A DNA stretch of 64,000 nt from assembly GCA_903859215.1 (NCBI GenBank), contig CAIOLW010000036.1, positions 94,987-158,986 of the forward strand, in the 5' to 3' direction. Source of the stretch: an uncultured bacterium (GTDB taxonomy: Bacteria > Krumholzibacteriota > Krumholzibacteriia > LZORAL124-64-63). Position numbers and translations under genes: made by a program. Of the stretch, positions 54,372 through 64,000 are shown piece after piece. Position 1 is the stretch's first letter, and every line of letters begins with the position of its first letter. The notes beneath the pieces were generated by a model. That model was not told the origin of the DNA. It ran no database searches and saw only the letters and a list, made by a program, of their open reading frames with translations.

Positions 54372-57300
54372 ATGCCGAATGCCCGTCGCCCATTGGCGCT
54401 CACCGTGTCCGCCGCGCTGCTCCTTCTGGCCCTCGGCGCCGCCACGCCGGCCCTGGCCGCCGGTCCGGTGGACATCGAATCGCTGCGCGCCCGGATCCGG
54501 GACAACGGCTGGTCGTTCACGGTCGATGACCACTTCACGTCGACGTTGACCGAGGAACAGCACGCATCGCTGACCGGCTTCGTGCCGCCGCCGGGCTACC
54601 AGCAGGAACTGGACAAGCACCTGGTGATCCTGCCGGTCGACAAGACGCTTCCGAGCAGCTTCAGCTGGGTCGAGAAGGGCGGCGTGACCCCGGTGGCGGA
54701 CCAGAGTACGTGCGGGAGCTGCTGGGCCTTCGCGGCGACGGCCGAGCTCGAGGCGCACATGCTCATCAAGTACGGCGTGTCGCTGAACCTCTCGGAGCAG
54801 CAGGTCGTGTCCTGCAACCCCTACGGCGCCGGCTGCGGCGGCGGCTGGGCGTCGGCCGCGTACAACGTCTTCCAGACGACCGGCGCCGTCCTGGAGGACT
54901 GCCATCCGTACCTGGCGGCCGATCCCCCGACCGCTCCCTGCCAGCAGACGCAGTTCCTGAAGTTCGGGTGGATCTCCGGCTGGCGCTACATCTCGAACGA
55001 TGTCACGCAGATCAAGACCGCCCTGATGGACGGGCCCGTTTGCACCGGCATCGACGGCGGCGACGCCCTGCAGGCGTACACGAACGGTTGTTTCGACGCG
55101 CCCGGAAACACGATCAACCACCTGGTCCTGATCGTCGGCTACGATGACCGCAGCTGCGGCGGCAACGGCGCCTGGCTGATCAAGAACAGCTGGGGTCCGG
55201 GCTTCGGCCAGAACGGCTATGTCTGGGTGCAGTACGGCGCCGCGCTGACCGGCAACAGCGTCACCCAGCTGACCTGCGCGTCGCCGACGACGGCCTTCGA
55301 CTTCTCGCCGCAGCTCGGGACGACGCCGCTGATGGCCGGCACGGTCGTGCCCGTGACCTGGACCACCAGCGGCATCGGCACGTCCTCGGTCGACCTGCGC
55401 CTGGGCTGGGACGGGGAATGCAGCGACACGGTGATCGCCTCGGGCGTCCCCAACACCGGTACGTACAACTGGCTGGTGCCCAACCATTCGGCGACCGCCG
55501 CCCGGCTGCTGATCAGTTCGACGAACGGAACGCGCTACGGATTCGCCTTCGCGCGGCATCCGCTGGAGATTGTCGGTCACGCGACCCGCTATGTCAGCGC
55601 CGCGGGCAGCAACACGGCGCCCTACGCCACGCCGGCCACGGCCGCGCATACCATCGCCGACGCGGTGGCCGCCTGTTCGGGGCAGGACACCGTCCTGGTT
55701 GCCGGTGGCGACTACAACTCGCGCGTCAGCGTCAGTTCGAACGTCCGGCTGCGCGGCAGCTGGAATGTTTCGTTCACCGTGCAGGACCGGCAGGCCACGC
55801 CGACCCGCCTGCAATGCGGCAATTCCGCAATGCGCTTCAACGCCGGCGCAGGCAGCTTCTCGTCGGTCGACAATTTCGTCTTCGAGAATTGCTACGGCGG
55901 CAACGGTTCGGCGCCGGTGCTGGGCCAGCACGGCGGCGCCATCTTCGTGCAGGACGCGTCTCCCACCATCCGCAACTGCGAGTTCCGCAACAACCGCGCC
56001 GGGCTCGGCTCGACCATCGGCTACGGCGGCGCGGTGTGCGTCGTCGGCGGCCAGCCCCGCGTCGAATCCTGTGTCTTTTCCGGCAACAAGGCGACGCGCG
56101 GCGGCGCGATCAGCGCCGTGGGCGCCACGGTCACCGTTGTCGGTTGCACGTTCACGGGCAATGCCTGCGCCGACAGCGCCGACGGCTGCTTCGGGGCCGC
56201 CGTCTACGGCCAGTCGTCCCAGTTGGACATCAGCGGCGGGTCGCTGACGGGCAACGGCTCGTGCTATCGCGGCGGCGCCCTGTACCTGGGCGGCGGGTCG
56301 GCCACGCTCTCGGACGTGATCCTGCAGGGCAACCGGGCGCGCAGCGGCGGCGGCGCGATCAGCGCCTCGGGCGGCGTGCTCACCCTGGCTCGGGCCCTCG
56401 TCGAGCGCAACACCACCGGGATGGGCAACGGCGGCGGCTGCGAACTGGACGGCACGACGCTGCAGGTGCACAACACGATCCTGCGCGCGAACCGGGCGCC
56501 GGTCCTGGGCGGCGGCCTGGTGGGCTTCGGCCTGAGCGGCGAGATCGCGAACTGCCTGGTGGACGGCAATTCGGGCGGCTCGGCGGGCGGCGTGCTGGCG
56601 ATGGCCACGAGCCCGATGAAGTTCCGCAACAACATCGTCGTGCGGAACACCGGCGGCGGCCTGGCGGCCGTCGGCGGCGGCATGGTCGCCGACTGGAACA
56701 ATGTCTGGAGCAACACGGGCGGCGACTACGCCGCCGGCGCCGTGGCCGGGGCGCACGACCTGAGCCGCGATCCCCTGCTGGCGGCGGCGCCGGGCGACTG
56801 CGCCCTGGGACAGCACTCGCCCTGCCTGGACCGGGGCGATCCGGACGCAGCCTGCGTGGACCCCGACGGGTCGCGGGCCGACATCGGCGCGCACGGCGGC
56901 CCGGGCGCGATCCAGGTGGCGCCGTCGGCCGTGACCGGCGCCGCGGTCACCGCCCAGGGCGGCGGCCAGGTGCGCCTGCACTGGGACGCCTCGCAGGCCG
57001 GCGACATCCACCATTACGTGGTCTACCGCGACACGGCAGCGACCTTCATGCCGTCCGCCGACAAGATGATGTCGCTTGTGAACCACCCGGTGACGCAGTG
57101 GTTCGAGACACCGCCGTCCGGTCCCTGGTACTACGTCGTGTCCGCGGTGGACACGGGCGGCCATGCCGGCGGCTTCAGCGAACGCGTCCTGGCGACGCCG
57201 GTGGCCTCGCCGGTGCCGGGCCAGCAGCTGCCCTCGGTGCTGGCCGTGACCGGCGTCAGGCCGAACCCGTTCAACCCGCGCACGGTCGTCTCGTTCGACG

Positions 57301-57512
57301 TGCCGCGCGACGGTCGCGCCCGCGTCGCGATCTACGACCTGGCCGGCCGGCTCGTGCGCCGGCTCGTGGACGGGAACCTGACCGCCGGACGCCACACGGT
57401 GACATGGGACGGCGCCGATGACGCGGGCCGTTCCGCCGCGGCGGGCGTCTACCTGTTGCGGCTGGCCGATGGTTCGGCTGCCGTGTCGGTGAAGCTGGTC
57501 CTGGCGAAATAG
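54372..57512 (+). CDS. Secreted C1A (papain-like) cysteine peptidase fused to right-handed beta-helix and FlgD-like C-terminal domain
   Basis: QSTCGSCWAFAATAELEAH, INHLVLIVGYD, LIKNSWGPGFGQNGYVWV; Gly-rich beta-helix; PNPFNPRTVVSFDVP...GVYLLRL. Confidence 0.88.
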   Translation: MPNARRPLALTVSAALLLLALGAATPALAAGPVDIESLRARIRDNGWSFTVDDHFTSTLTEEQHASLTGFVPPPGYQQELDKHLVILPVDKTLPSSFSWVEKGGVTPVADQSTCGSCWAFAATAELEAHMLIKYGVSLNLSEQQVVSCNPYGAGCGGGWASAAYNVFQTTGAVLEDCHPYLAADPPTAPCQQTQFLKFGWISGWRYISNDVTQIKTALMDGPVCTGIDGGDALQAYTNGCFDAPGNTINHLVLIVGYDDRSCGGNGAWLIKNSWGPGFGQNGYVWVQYGAALTGNSVTQLTCASPTTAFDFSPQLGTTPLMAGTVVPVTWTTSGIGTSSVDLRLGWDGECSDTVIASGVPNTGTYNWLVPNHSATAARLLISSTNGTRYGFAFARHPLEIVGHATRYVSAAGSNTAPYATPATAAHTIADAVAACSGQDTVLVAGGDYNSRVSVSSNVRLRGSWNVSFTVQDRQATPTRLQCGNSAMRFNAGAGSFSSVDNFVFENCYGGNGSAPVLGQHGGAIFVQDASPTIRNCEFRNNRAGLGSTIGYGGAVCVVGGQPRVESCVFSGNKATRGGAISAVGATVTVVGCTFTGNACADSADGCFGAAVYGQSSQLDISGGSLTGNGSCYRGGALYLGGGSATLSDVILQGNRARSGGGAISASGGVLTLARALVERNTTGMGNGGGCELDGTTLQVHNTILRANRAPVLGGGLVGFGLSGEIANCLVDGNSGGSAGGVLAMATSPMKFRNNIVVRNTGGGLAAVGGGMVADWNNVWSNTGGDYAAGAVAGAHDLSRDPLLAAAPGDCALGQHSPCLDRGDPDAACVDPDGSRADIGAHGGPGAIQVAPSAVTGAAVTAQGGGQVRLHWDASQAGDIHHYVVYRDTAATFMPSADKMMSLVNHPVTQWFETPPSGPWYYVVSAVDTGGHAGGFSERVLATPVASPVPGQQLPSVLAVTGVRPNPFNPRTVVSFDVPRDGRARVAIYDLAGRLVRRLVDGNLTAGRHTVTWDGADDAGRSAAAGVYLLRLADGSAAVSVKLVLAK

Positions 57513-57535
57513 CGCCGCGCGCAATGCGGCATGCG

Positions 57536-57577
57536 AACGGCCCGCGCCTTCCCTGTCGGGGAGGGCGCGGGCCGTTT
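57536..57577. terminator. Bidirectional intrinsic terminator between convergent genes
   Basis: AACGGCCCGCGCC...GGCGCGGGCCGTTT. Confidence 0.7.
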
Positions 57578-57596
57578 CCGTTCCGGGCGTGACCGG

Positions 57597-58727
57597 TCAG
57601 TCGAGCCAGCGCAGGAGGTCGGCGATGGCGACATCGCCGTCGAGGTCGACCTGGCCCAGGCCGCGCGGAAGCACCCAGCGCACGCGGCCGTCGCGGCGCT
57701 TCTTGTCGGCCGACAGCAGGCGCTCGAGTTCGGGGACGGGCGGGGCGGCACAGCGTGTCGGGAGGCCGCAGGCGTCGAGCAGCTCGTTGACGCGCACGGC
57801 GACGAGCAACGGGCACTGCCCGCGCTCGACCGCGATGCGGAACACGACTGCCATCCCGATGGCGACGGCCTGTCCGTGCGAGAGCGGCTCGGGCGTGCCG
57901 GCGCGCCAGGATTCCAGGGCGTGGCCAAGGGTGTGCCCGAGGTTCAGCGCGCGCCGCGGTCCCTGCTCGAGGAAGTCCCGCCTGACGACGTCGGCTTTCA
58001 CGGTCACCGCGCGCGCCACCCAGTCGCGCCACGGCAGGGCGCCCAGCACGCCGGGTACCGCGTCACCGGCGTCGCCCGAGCCGGCGCCGAACAGGGCGCG
58101 CAGCTGGGGCCCCGCGGCCTCGAGGTCGTCGAACAGCAGTGTGTCGCCGATGACGGCCGCCTTGATCATCTCGGCCAGCCCGTCGCGCCAGCCCGTTCGC
58201 GGCAGCGAGACGAGGAACCCGCAATCGACCATGACGCCGGACGCGGGGTGGAAGGCGCCGACCTGGTTCTTCAGCCCGGCAGCGTTGATCCCCGTCTTGC
58301 CGCCGATCGCCGCATCGATCATCGCCAGCAGCGTGGTCGGCACACTGACCCAGCCCACGCCGCGCTGCCACGTCGCCGCGGCGAAGCCGGCCACGTCGAG
58401 CAGGGCGCCGCCGCCGATGCCCACCACCGTGCCGTCGCGCGGCAGGCCGCGCTCCGCGAGCCAGCCGTAGATGTGCGCCAGGCGTTCGAGTTGCTTCCCC
58501 GATTCCCCGCCGGCCAGCACGAGCGTCCCGGAGCGATCGGGATCGCACCCCGATTGCAGGGCCGCCAGCCAGGCCGGCTGCAGGCGCGCGACGGCCTCGT
58601 CGACCAGGTACACCGGAGGTGGCTGGGGGATGAACCGCGACAGTTCGAGGGCCGCGAGGGGCCCCAGCACGATGCGGCTCGGCTGCCCGCCGAGCATGAT
58701 CTCGATGACGCGTGACGTATCGTTCAT
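57597..58727 (-). CDS. aroB: 3-dehydroquinate synthase
   Basis: GIGGGALLDVAGFAAATWQRGVGWVSVPTTLLAMIDAAIGGKTGIN...LNLGHTLGHALE...LSHGQAVAIGM. Confidence 0.93.
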   Translation of the reverse strand: MNDTSRVIEIMLGGQPSRIVLGPLAALELSRFIPQPPPVYLVDEAVARLQPAWLAALQSGCDPDRSGTLVLAGGESGKQLERLAHIYGWLAERGLPRDGTVVGIGGGALLDVAGFAAATWQRGVGWVSVPTTLLAMIDAAIGGKTGINAAGLKNQVGAFHPASGVMVDCGFLVSLPRTGWRDGLAEMIKAAVIGDTLLFDDLEAAGPQLRALFGAGSGDAGDAVPGVLGALPWRDWVARAVTVKADVVRRDFLEQGPRRALNLGHTLGHALESWRAGTPEPLSHGQAVAIGMAVVFRIAVERGQCPLLVAVRVNELLDACGLPTRCAAPPVPELERLLSADKKRRDGRVRWVLPRGLGQVDLDGDVAIADLLRWLD

Positions 58728-58944
58728 CGTCTGCCTGTCGTCGCGGTAAGTCGCTGTGTTGATGTTAATTCTCAAATTCGGAACAAGCGGTTTCAACGGC
58801 GTTTTGGTTTGTCTCGCGCTGCCGCCGACACTACCTTTCGCCCGTCCGATGGCCGAATCTATCACGGCGGCGCATGGAATGCCATCGCAGCCCCCCAACA
58901 CAGCCATCAAGCGACAGGGATGCACACCACAAGGAGACAGGCGC

Positions 58945-59526
58945 ATGTCAGGTAAGATGGTCGAGATCCGCTGGCACGCCCGCGGCGGCCAGGGTGCCAA
59001 GACCGCCGCCATGTTCCTGGCCGAGGCTGTCCTGACCAAGGGCAAGTACGGACAGGGATTCCCCGAGTACGGACCGGAACGACGCGGCGCGCCCATGCGG
59101 GGATTCACCCGCATCTCCGACGTACCCATCCGCCGGCACTGCATGATCGAGAACCCCGGCATCGTCATCGTGCTGGATTCCAGCCTGCTGGACAGCCCGG
59201 CGGCGGGCGTGACGGCCGGCACCTCGGAAACCACGGTGTTCCTGGTCAACACCACCGATGCGCCGGCTACGGTGAGCAAGAAGCTCGGCGTCAAAGGCGC
59301 CAAGGTGCATACGGTCGACGCCACCGGCATTGCGCTGGAGACCATCGGCCGCCCGATCCCGAACATGCCGATGGTCGGCGCGTTGCTCGCCGTCAACGAC
59401 ATGCTCTCCCTGGACGAACTCAAGGGCGCGCTGGTCGAGCAGTTGAGCAGCAAGTTCTCGCAGGTGGTCATCGACGGCAACCTGGCCGCGATCGACCGCG
59501 CCAACAAGGAACTGGTGTCGGCATGA
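58945..59526 (+). CDS. 2-oxoacid:ferredoxin oxidoreductase, gamma subunit
   Basis: EIRWHARGGQGAKTAAMFLAEAVLTKGKYGQGFPEYGPERRGAPMRGFTRIS. Confidence 0.92.
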   Translation: MSGKMVEIRWHARGGQGAKTAAMFLAEAVLTKGKYGQGFPEYGPERRGAPMRGFTRISDVPIRRHCMIENPGIVIVLDSSLLDSPAAGVTAGTSETTVFLVNTTDAPATVSKKLGVKGAKVHTVDATGIALETIGRPIPNMPMVGALLAVNDMLSLDELKGALVEQLSSKFSQVVIDGNLAAIDRANKELVSA

Positions 59527-59831
59527 GCATGATCAGCACGAAAGACCTGCACGAGGGCGGCATCATCCGCGAAGCGGGCAACTCCGCCACGTACAAGACC
59601 GGCGACTGGCGCACGTTCGTGCCGAGGTTCGTCGAGGAGAACTGCATCCACTGCATGTTCTGCTGGATCTACTGTCCGGACACCGCCATCGAGATCGACG
59701 CGTCCGGTCCCAAGCCCGTCATGAAGGGCATCGTCCTGGACCACTGCAAGGGCTGCGGCATCTGCGCCCACGAGTGCCCGCCCGCGAAGAAGGGCAAGGC
59801 TGCCCTCGTCATGGTCCGGGAAGAGAAATAA
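59523..59831 (+). CDS. 2-oxoacid:ferredoxin oxidoreductase, delta (ferredoxin) subunit
   Basis: CIHCMFCWIYCPDTAI...CKGCGICAHECP. Confidence 0.92.
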   Translation: MSMISTKDLHEGGIIREAGNSATYKTGDWRTFVPRFVEENCIHCMFCWIYCPDTAIEIDASGPKPVMKGIVLDHCKGCGICAHECPPAKKGKAALVMVREEK

Positions 59832-59857
59832 GGCGAAGGCCGGAAAGGAACCGAGGC

Positions 59858-61033
59858 ATGGAACAGAAACTCGTCGCGCTGTCCGGCAATGAAGCGGTGG
59901 CCTACGCCTTCAAGCAGGCCCGCCCTCATGTCGCCGCAGCGTTCCCCATCACTCCGCAGACGGAGATGATGCACAAGTACGCGGAATTCGTCGCCAACGG
60001 CGAATCGACCACCGAGATGATCCTGGTCGAGAGCGAGCACTCGGCGATGAGCGCGGCCATCGGGTCCGCTGCCGCCGGCGCCCGCACGTTCACGGCCACC
60101 AGCAGCGCGGGCTTCGCGCTGATGTGGGAAGTCGTGTACATCGCTGCGTCGCTGCGGCTGCCGATCTGCATGGCGATGGTCAATCGCGCGCTGAGCGGCA
60201 ACATCAACATCCACTGCGACCACTCCGACTCGATGGGCGGCCGGGATGCCGGCTGGCTCCACCTGTTCAGCGAGAACGCGCAGGAGTCGTACGACAACAG
60301 CATCATGGCCTGGCGCATCGCCGAGCACATGGATGTCCGCCTGCCGGTCATGGTGAACTACGACGGCTTCATCATCAGCCATACGGCCGACGCGCTGTAC
60401 ATGCTGCCGGATGACGCTGCCTGGAAGTTCATCGGCAAGTACAATGCCGCGTACACGCTGCTGAATCCCGAGAAGCCCATCACGGTGGGTCCGCTGGACC
60501 TGACCGACTACTACTTCGAGCACAAGACCAGCCAGATGGCCGCGTACGAGAAGGCGCCGGCGATCATCCAGCAGGTGAGCGACGAGTTCGCCGACCTGAC
60601 CGGGCGCCGCTACGGCTTCGCCGAGGAGTACAAGCTCGACGACGCCGAGATGGTGATGGTGCTGCTGGGTTCGAGTGCGGGCACCTGCAAGGACGTCATC
60701 GACGAGTACCGCGAGAAGGGCGTCAAGGTCGGCCTGCTGAAGCTGCGCACGTTCCGCCCGTTCCCCGCCGCCTACCTGGCGAAGGTGCTGGGCGGCCGCA
60801 AGGCCGTCTGCGTGCTCGATCGCTCGGCCAGTTTCGGCGGCCAGGGCGGCCCGCTGTTCACCGAGACCCGCTCGGCCATGTACGGCCAGCAGGTGCCGGT
60901 GCACGGTTACATCTACGGCCTCGGCGGCCGTGACTTCGACCTGCGGCAGGCCGCGACGGTCATCGAGAACCTGAAGAAGGTCGCCGCCGGCGGCGAAATC
61001 GCGGACATCAACCTGCTGGGCGTCAGGCTCTAG
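59858..61033 (+). CDS. 2-oxoacid:ferredoxin oxidoreductase, alpha subunit
   Basis: LSGNEAVAYAFKQARPHVAAAFPITPQTEMMHKYAEFV...SEHSAMSAAIGSAAAGARTFTATSSAGF. Confidence 0.93.
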   Translation: MEQKLVALSGNEAVAYAFKQARPHVAAAFPITPQTEMMHKYAEFVANGESTTEMILVESEHSAMSAAIGSAAAGARTFTATSSAGFALMWEVVYIAASLRLPICMAMVNRALSGNINIHCDHSDSMGGRDAGWLHLFSENAQESYDNSIMAWRIAEHMDVRLPVMVNYDGFIISHTADALYMLPDDAAWKFIGKYNAAYTLLNPEKPITVGPLDLTDYYFEHKTSQMAAYEKAPAIIQQVSDEFADLTGRRYGFAEEYKLDDAEMVMVLLGSSAGTCKDVIDEYREKGVKVGLLKLRTFRPFPAAYLAKVLGGRKAVCVLDRSASFGGQGGPLFTETRSAMYGQQVPVHGYIYGLGGRDFDLRQAATVIENLKKVAAGGEIADINLLGVRL

Positions 61034-61048
61034 GAAAGGAGGCACGAC

Positions 61049-61990
61049 ATGGCTGTCAATCTCAAGCAGTTGACCCAGAACGAAGACCTCCTGGCCGGGG
61101 GCCACCGGGCCTGCGCGGGCTGCACGGGCGCGAACATCCTGCGCCAGATCATGCTGACCGCCGGCAAGGACACCGTCATGGGCGGCGCCACCGGGTGCAT
61201 GGAAGTCATCACGACGATCTTCCCGTACACCGCGTGGAAGACCTCGTTCATCCACAGCGCGTTCGAGAACTGCGCCGCGACCATCAGCGGCGTCGAGACC
61301 GCGTTCCGTTCGCTGAAGAAGCACGGCGAGCTGCCCGTGCAGCGCGAGAAGATGAACTTCATCGCGTTCGGCGGCGACGGCGGCACCTACGACATCGGCC
61401 TGCAGTCGCTGTCGGGCGCCATGGAGCGCGGCCACAACATGCTGTACGTCTGCTACGACAACGAGGCGTACATGAACACCGGCATCCAGCGGTCGAGCGC
61501 GACGCCCCTGGGCGCGCACACCTCGACGGCGCCCGCCGGCTCGGTCAAGCAGGGCAAGGAGCAGAACCGCAAGGACCTGACCAAGATCCTCGTGGCTCAC
61601 AACATCCCCTACGTGGCCCAGACCACGCCGTACCACTGGAAGGACCTCGCCACCAAGGTGGAGAAGGCCCTCGCCGCGGACGGCCCGGCGTTCCTGAACA
61701 TCCTCATGCCGTGCACCGTGGGTTGGCACTTCGACCCGGCCATCGGCATGGAGCTGGCGAAGGAGGCGGCCGACAACAACTTCTGGCCGCTGTTCGAGGT
61801 CGAGAACGGCGTCTACACCATCAACCACAAGCCGAAGGACCCCGGTCCGGTGGCCGAGTGGATGAAGAAGCAGGGCCGCTTCAAGCACCTGTTCAAGCCG
61901 GGCAACGAGCACCTGCTCGAGGCCAGCCAGGCTTATGTGGACAGCGAGTGGAAGAAGCTGCTGAAGCTCGAGGCGATGACCGCGGAGTAG
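61049..61990 (+). CDS. 2-oxoacid:ferredoxin oxidoreductase, beta (TPP-binding) subunit
   Basis: HRACAGCTGANILRQI...FGGDGGTYDIGLQSLSGAMERGHNMLYVCYDNEAYMNTGIQRSSATP. Confidence 0.93.
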   Translation: MAVNLKQLTQNEDLLAGGHRACAGCTGANILRQIMLTAGKDTVMGGATGCMEVITTIFPYTAWKTSFIHSAFENCAATISGVETAFRSLKKHGELPVQREKMNFIAFGGDGGTYDIGLQSLSGAMERGHNMLYVCYDNEAYMNTGIQRSSATPLGAHTSTAPAGSVKQGKEQNRKDLTKILVAHNIPYVAQTTPYHWKDLATKVEKALAADGPAFLNILMPCTVGWHFDPAIGMELAKEAADNNFWPLFEVENGVYTINHKPKDPGPVAEWMKKQGRFKHLFKPGNEHLLEASQAYVDSEWKKLLKLEAMTAE

Positions 61991-62015
61991 CGGCGCCCCG
62001 ACAGCTGCGATCGAA

Positions 62016-62048
62016 GGGCCCGGGCCGCAAGCCCGGGTCCTTTCCTTT
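62016..62048 (+). terminator. Intrinsic terminator of the oxidoreductase operon
   Basis: GGGCCCGGGC-CGCAA-GCCCGGGTCC-TTTCCTTT. Confidence 0.65.
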
Positions 62049-62131
62049 GGCACACGGATCGGGTTGCCGGATGCGGGAGGCCACGGTACCGTGGCCGTGA
62101 TCCCGCGCGAAAACCCGCAAGGAGTGGTGTG

Positions 62132-63277
62132 ATGGCCGACCTGCGCGAACTGTTCCTGTTGCGGCCGGATGTCGTGTTCCTCAACCACGGCTCGTTCGGG
62201 GCCTGCCCGCGGCCGGTATTCGACGAATACCAGCGCCTGCAGCGCGAACTGGAGGCCGAGCCGGTCGATTTCCTGCACACGGGCCGCACACTGCCGGCGC
62301 GCATGGCCGCCGCGCGTGCCGAACTGGCGGTCTTCCTGGGCGCGCAGCGGGACGACCTGGCCTTCGTGCCGAACGCGACCTGGGGCGGCAACGTCATCGC
62401 CCGCTCGCTGCAGCTGCAGGCGGGCGACGAGGTGCTGACCACCGACCAGGAATACGGGGCGATGGAGCGCACCTGGACGTTCGCGTGCGAGAAGGCGGGG
62501 GCGAGCCTGGTGCGTCGCGCGCTGCCGCTGCCGCTGGAGGACCCGCAGGACGTCGTCGAGGCGGTCTGGGGGGGCGTCACGGCGCGTACGCGGGTGCTGA
62601 TGCTCAGCCACATCACGTCGTCGACGGGCGTTGTCCTGCCCGTGGCCGAACTGGTGCGGCGCGCGCGCGAGCGCGACATCCTCACCTTCATCGACGGCGC
62701 GCATGCGCCCGGCCAGGTGCCGCTCGACCTCGACGCGCTGGGAGCCGACTTCTACACGGGCAACTGCCACAAGTGGCTGCTCTCGCCCAAGGGAGCCGCC
62801 TTCCTGCACGTCAGGCGCGACCGGCAGGAACTGGTGGAGCCGCTGGTGGTCAGCTGGGGCTGGCGCGCCGAGAAGCCGGGCCCCAGCCGCTTCGTCGACG
62901 AGCACGACTGGACGGGCACGCGCGACCCGTCCGCGTGCCTGGCCGTGCCGGCGGCGCTGGCCTTCCGGCGCGACCACGACTGGGAGCGCGTGTCGGCCGG
63001 TTGCCGCGCGCTGGCCCGCGAGGCGCGCGGGATGCTGCTGGCCGAGACCGGCCTTTCCGCGCTGTGCCGGCCGGACCCGTGGCTGGCCCAGATGGTGGCC
63101 GTGCCCCTGCCGCCGGTGGACCCGGAGGGCCTGAACGCCGCGCTCCGCCATCGGCACGGCATCGAGGCGCCGGTCACCAGCCATGCCGGACGGGCCTGGC
63201 TGCGGGTCTCGCTCCAGGCCTACAACTCGTTGCAGGACATCGAAAAACTGGTCGTGGCCCTCCGCGCCGAGCTCTAG
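62132..63277 (+). CDS. PLP-dependent aminotransferase class V (isopenicillin-N epimerase-like)
   Basis: VVFLNHGSFGACPRPVFDEYQRLQRELEAEPVDFL...FIDGAHAPGQVPLDL...DFYTGNCHKWLLSPKGAAFLHV. Confidence 0.88.
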   Translation: MADLRELFLLRPDVVFLNHGSFGACPRPVFDEYQRLQRELEAEPVDFLHTGRTLPARMAAARAELAVFLGAQRDDLAFVPNATWGGNVIARSLQLQAGDEVLTTDQEYGAMERTWTFACEKAGASLVRRALPLPLEDPQDVVEAVWGGVTARTRVLMLSHITSSTGVVLPVAELVRRARERDILTFIDGAHAPGQVPLDLDALGADFYTGNCHKWLLSPKGAAFLHVRRDRQELVEPLVVSWGWRAEKPGPSRFVDEHDWTGTRDPSACLAVPAALAFRRDHDWERVSAGCRALAREARGMLLAETGLSALCRPDPWLAQMVAVPLPPVDPEGLNAALRHRHGIEAPVTSHAGRAWLRVSLQAYNSLQDIEKLVVALRAEL

Positions 63278-63377
63278 GCCGGCGGGCTGCGCGTGCGGGT
63301 CCGCCGAATCCGCAAATACTTGTGGCAACAAATAACGCACAAACGTATATTGTCAAAACACTGGAACGGGGGAGGCG

Positions 63378-63863
63378 ATGGTGACGCTCAAACAGGAACT
63401 CCGCATGACGCGGCAGTTCAGTTCCCCGGAAGAGGAACTGAACCTCAACCTGCAGCGCACGGTCGGGCTGCTCAGCCGCCCGATGCTGCAGTTCCTCAAG
63501 AAGCACGGCCTGAGCCCGGCCCAGTACAACATCCTGCGGATCCTGCGCGGGCAGCCTGACGGCGGTCTTCCCTGCCGGCAGATCGGCCTGCGCATGGTGA
63601 CGCGGGAACCGGACGTCACGCGACTGCTGGACCGCCTCGAGAAGGACGGCCTGGTGTCACGCGAGCGCTCGGACACCGATCGCCGCGTGGTGACGATCTC
63701 GATCACGAAAGCCGGCCGGTCCCTGCTGGCCGGACTCGACGAACCGATGCGGGTTGTCCACAAGGAATCGTTGGGGCACCTGACCCGCGTGGAGATAAGG
63801 GAACTCAACAGGCTGCTGGTCAAGGCCAGGCAGCCTTTCCTGGAGGGAGATAACGATGACTAG
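63378..63863 (+). CDS. MarR family transcriptional regulator
   Basis: LSPAQYNILRILRGQ...REPDVTRLLDRLEKDGLVSRERSDTDRRVVTISITKAGRSLL. Confidence 0.9.
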   Translation: MVTLKQELRMTRQFSSPEEELNLNLQRTVGLLSRPMLQFLKKHGLSPAQYNILRILRGQPDGGLPCRQIGLRMVTREPDVTRLLDRLEKDGLVSRERSDTDRRVVTISITKAGRSLLAGLDEPMRVVHKESLGHLTRVEIRELNRLLVKARQPFLEGDNDD

Positions 63864-64000
63864 GCAACTGAAGACGATGCCGGTCCTGCTGGCGGTCGTG
63901 CTCGCGACGGCGCTGCCCGCGTTCGGCGCGGAGTACAACATCGACGCGGCGCACAGCGCCGTCAGTTTCAAGGTCAAGCACCTGACCATCAGCAACGTGA
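63856..64000 (+). CDS. YceI family protein (3' truncated by window)
   Basis: MTRQLKTMPVLLAVVLATALPAFGAEYNIDAAHSAVSFKVKHLTISNV. Confidence 0.8.
   Translation, partial: MTRQLKTMPVLLAVVLATALPAFGAEYNIDAAHSAVSFKVKHLTISNV

Noticed and set aside
54282-57524. Very long minus-strand ORF (1080 aa) opposite the papain-like gene
   Set aside because: Arg/Ala/Gly/His-rich composition typical of antisense frames in GC-rich DNA; the plus frame carries clear catalytic motifs.
58728-59771. N-terminal extension of the aroB ORF to 59771
   Set aside because: Extension is antisense to the gamma/delta oxidoreductase genes; the AroB homology starts at MNDTSRVIEIMLGG (58727).
59669-63340. 1223-aa minus-strand ORF opposite the oxidoreductase and aminotransferase genes
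   Set aside because: Antisense shadow of strongly supported plus-strand genes.
63318-63360. MarR operator candidates (TTGTGGCAACAA and neighbouring ACAA/TTGT half-sites)
   Set aside because: Half-sites too short and AT-rich context makes chance matches likely; not called without conservation data.

Overview
High-GC bacterial chromosomal window, probably from a Gram-negative lineage. This is inferred from outer-membrane barrels, lipoproteins, PpiC/SurA-like and FlgD-like C-terminal domains; the taxon cannot be assigned from sequence reading alone. No rRNA, tRNA or CRISPR was seen. Main contents: (i) housekeeping genes: M23 peptidase tail, holB, PSP1/RicT-like, tatD, rsmA, secD/secF, tsaD, nnr (yjeF), priA, aroB, and a four-subunit 2-oxoacid:ferredoxin oxidoreductase operon; (ii) an insertion sequence (about 12637-13849) with 27-bp terminal inverted repeats abutting the secF stop codon; (iii) a minus-strand cluster of nine genes (13856-27063) with four multiheme c-type cytochrome genes, one with 42 CXXCH motifs in 1044 aa, plus an outer-membrane barrel, a PpiC-like foldase, small secreted or lipid-anchored proteins and an NHL-propeller protein, a candidate porin-cytochrome electron conduit; (iv) a very large NtrY-like sensor kinase followed by DUF4159/DUF4175/TPR/secreted-protein genes; (v) a five-gene two-component cluster (45072-51997) in which both kinases are fused to HD-GYP-like domains, one degenerate, next to a response regulator with a variant GGDDF diguanylate-cyclase motif; (vi) a secreted papain-like/beta-helix/FlgD-like chimera. 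Non-coding observations include a possible translation-coupled attenuator with a 29-aa hydrophobic leader ORF before secD, a strong sigma70-like promoter with a CRP/FNR-like palindrome in the cytochrome locus, and a pure CTT/TCT microsatellite in a kinase gene. Family names come from reading motifs by eye; no database search was run.
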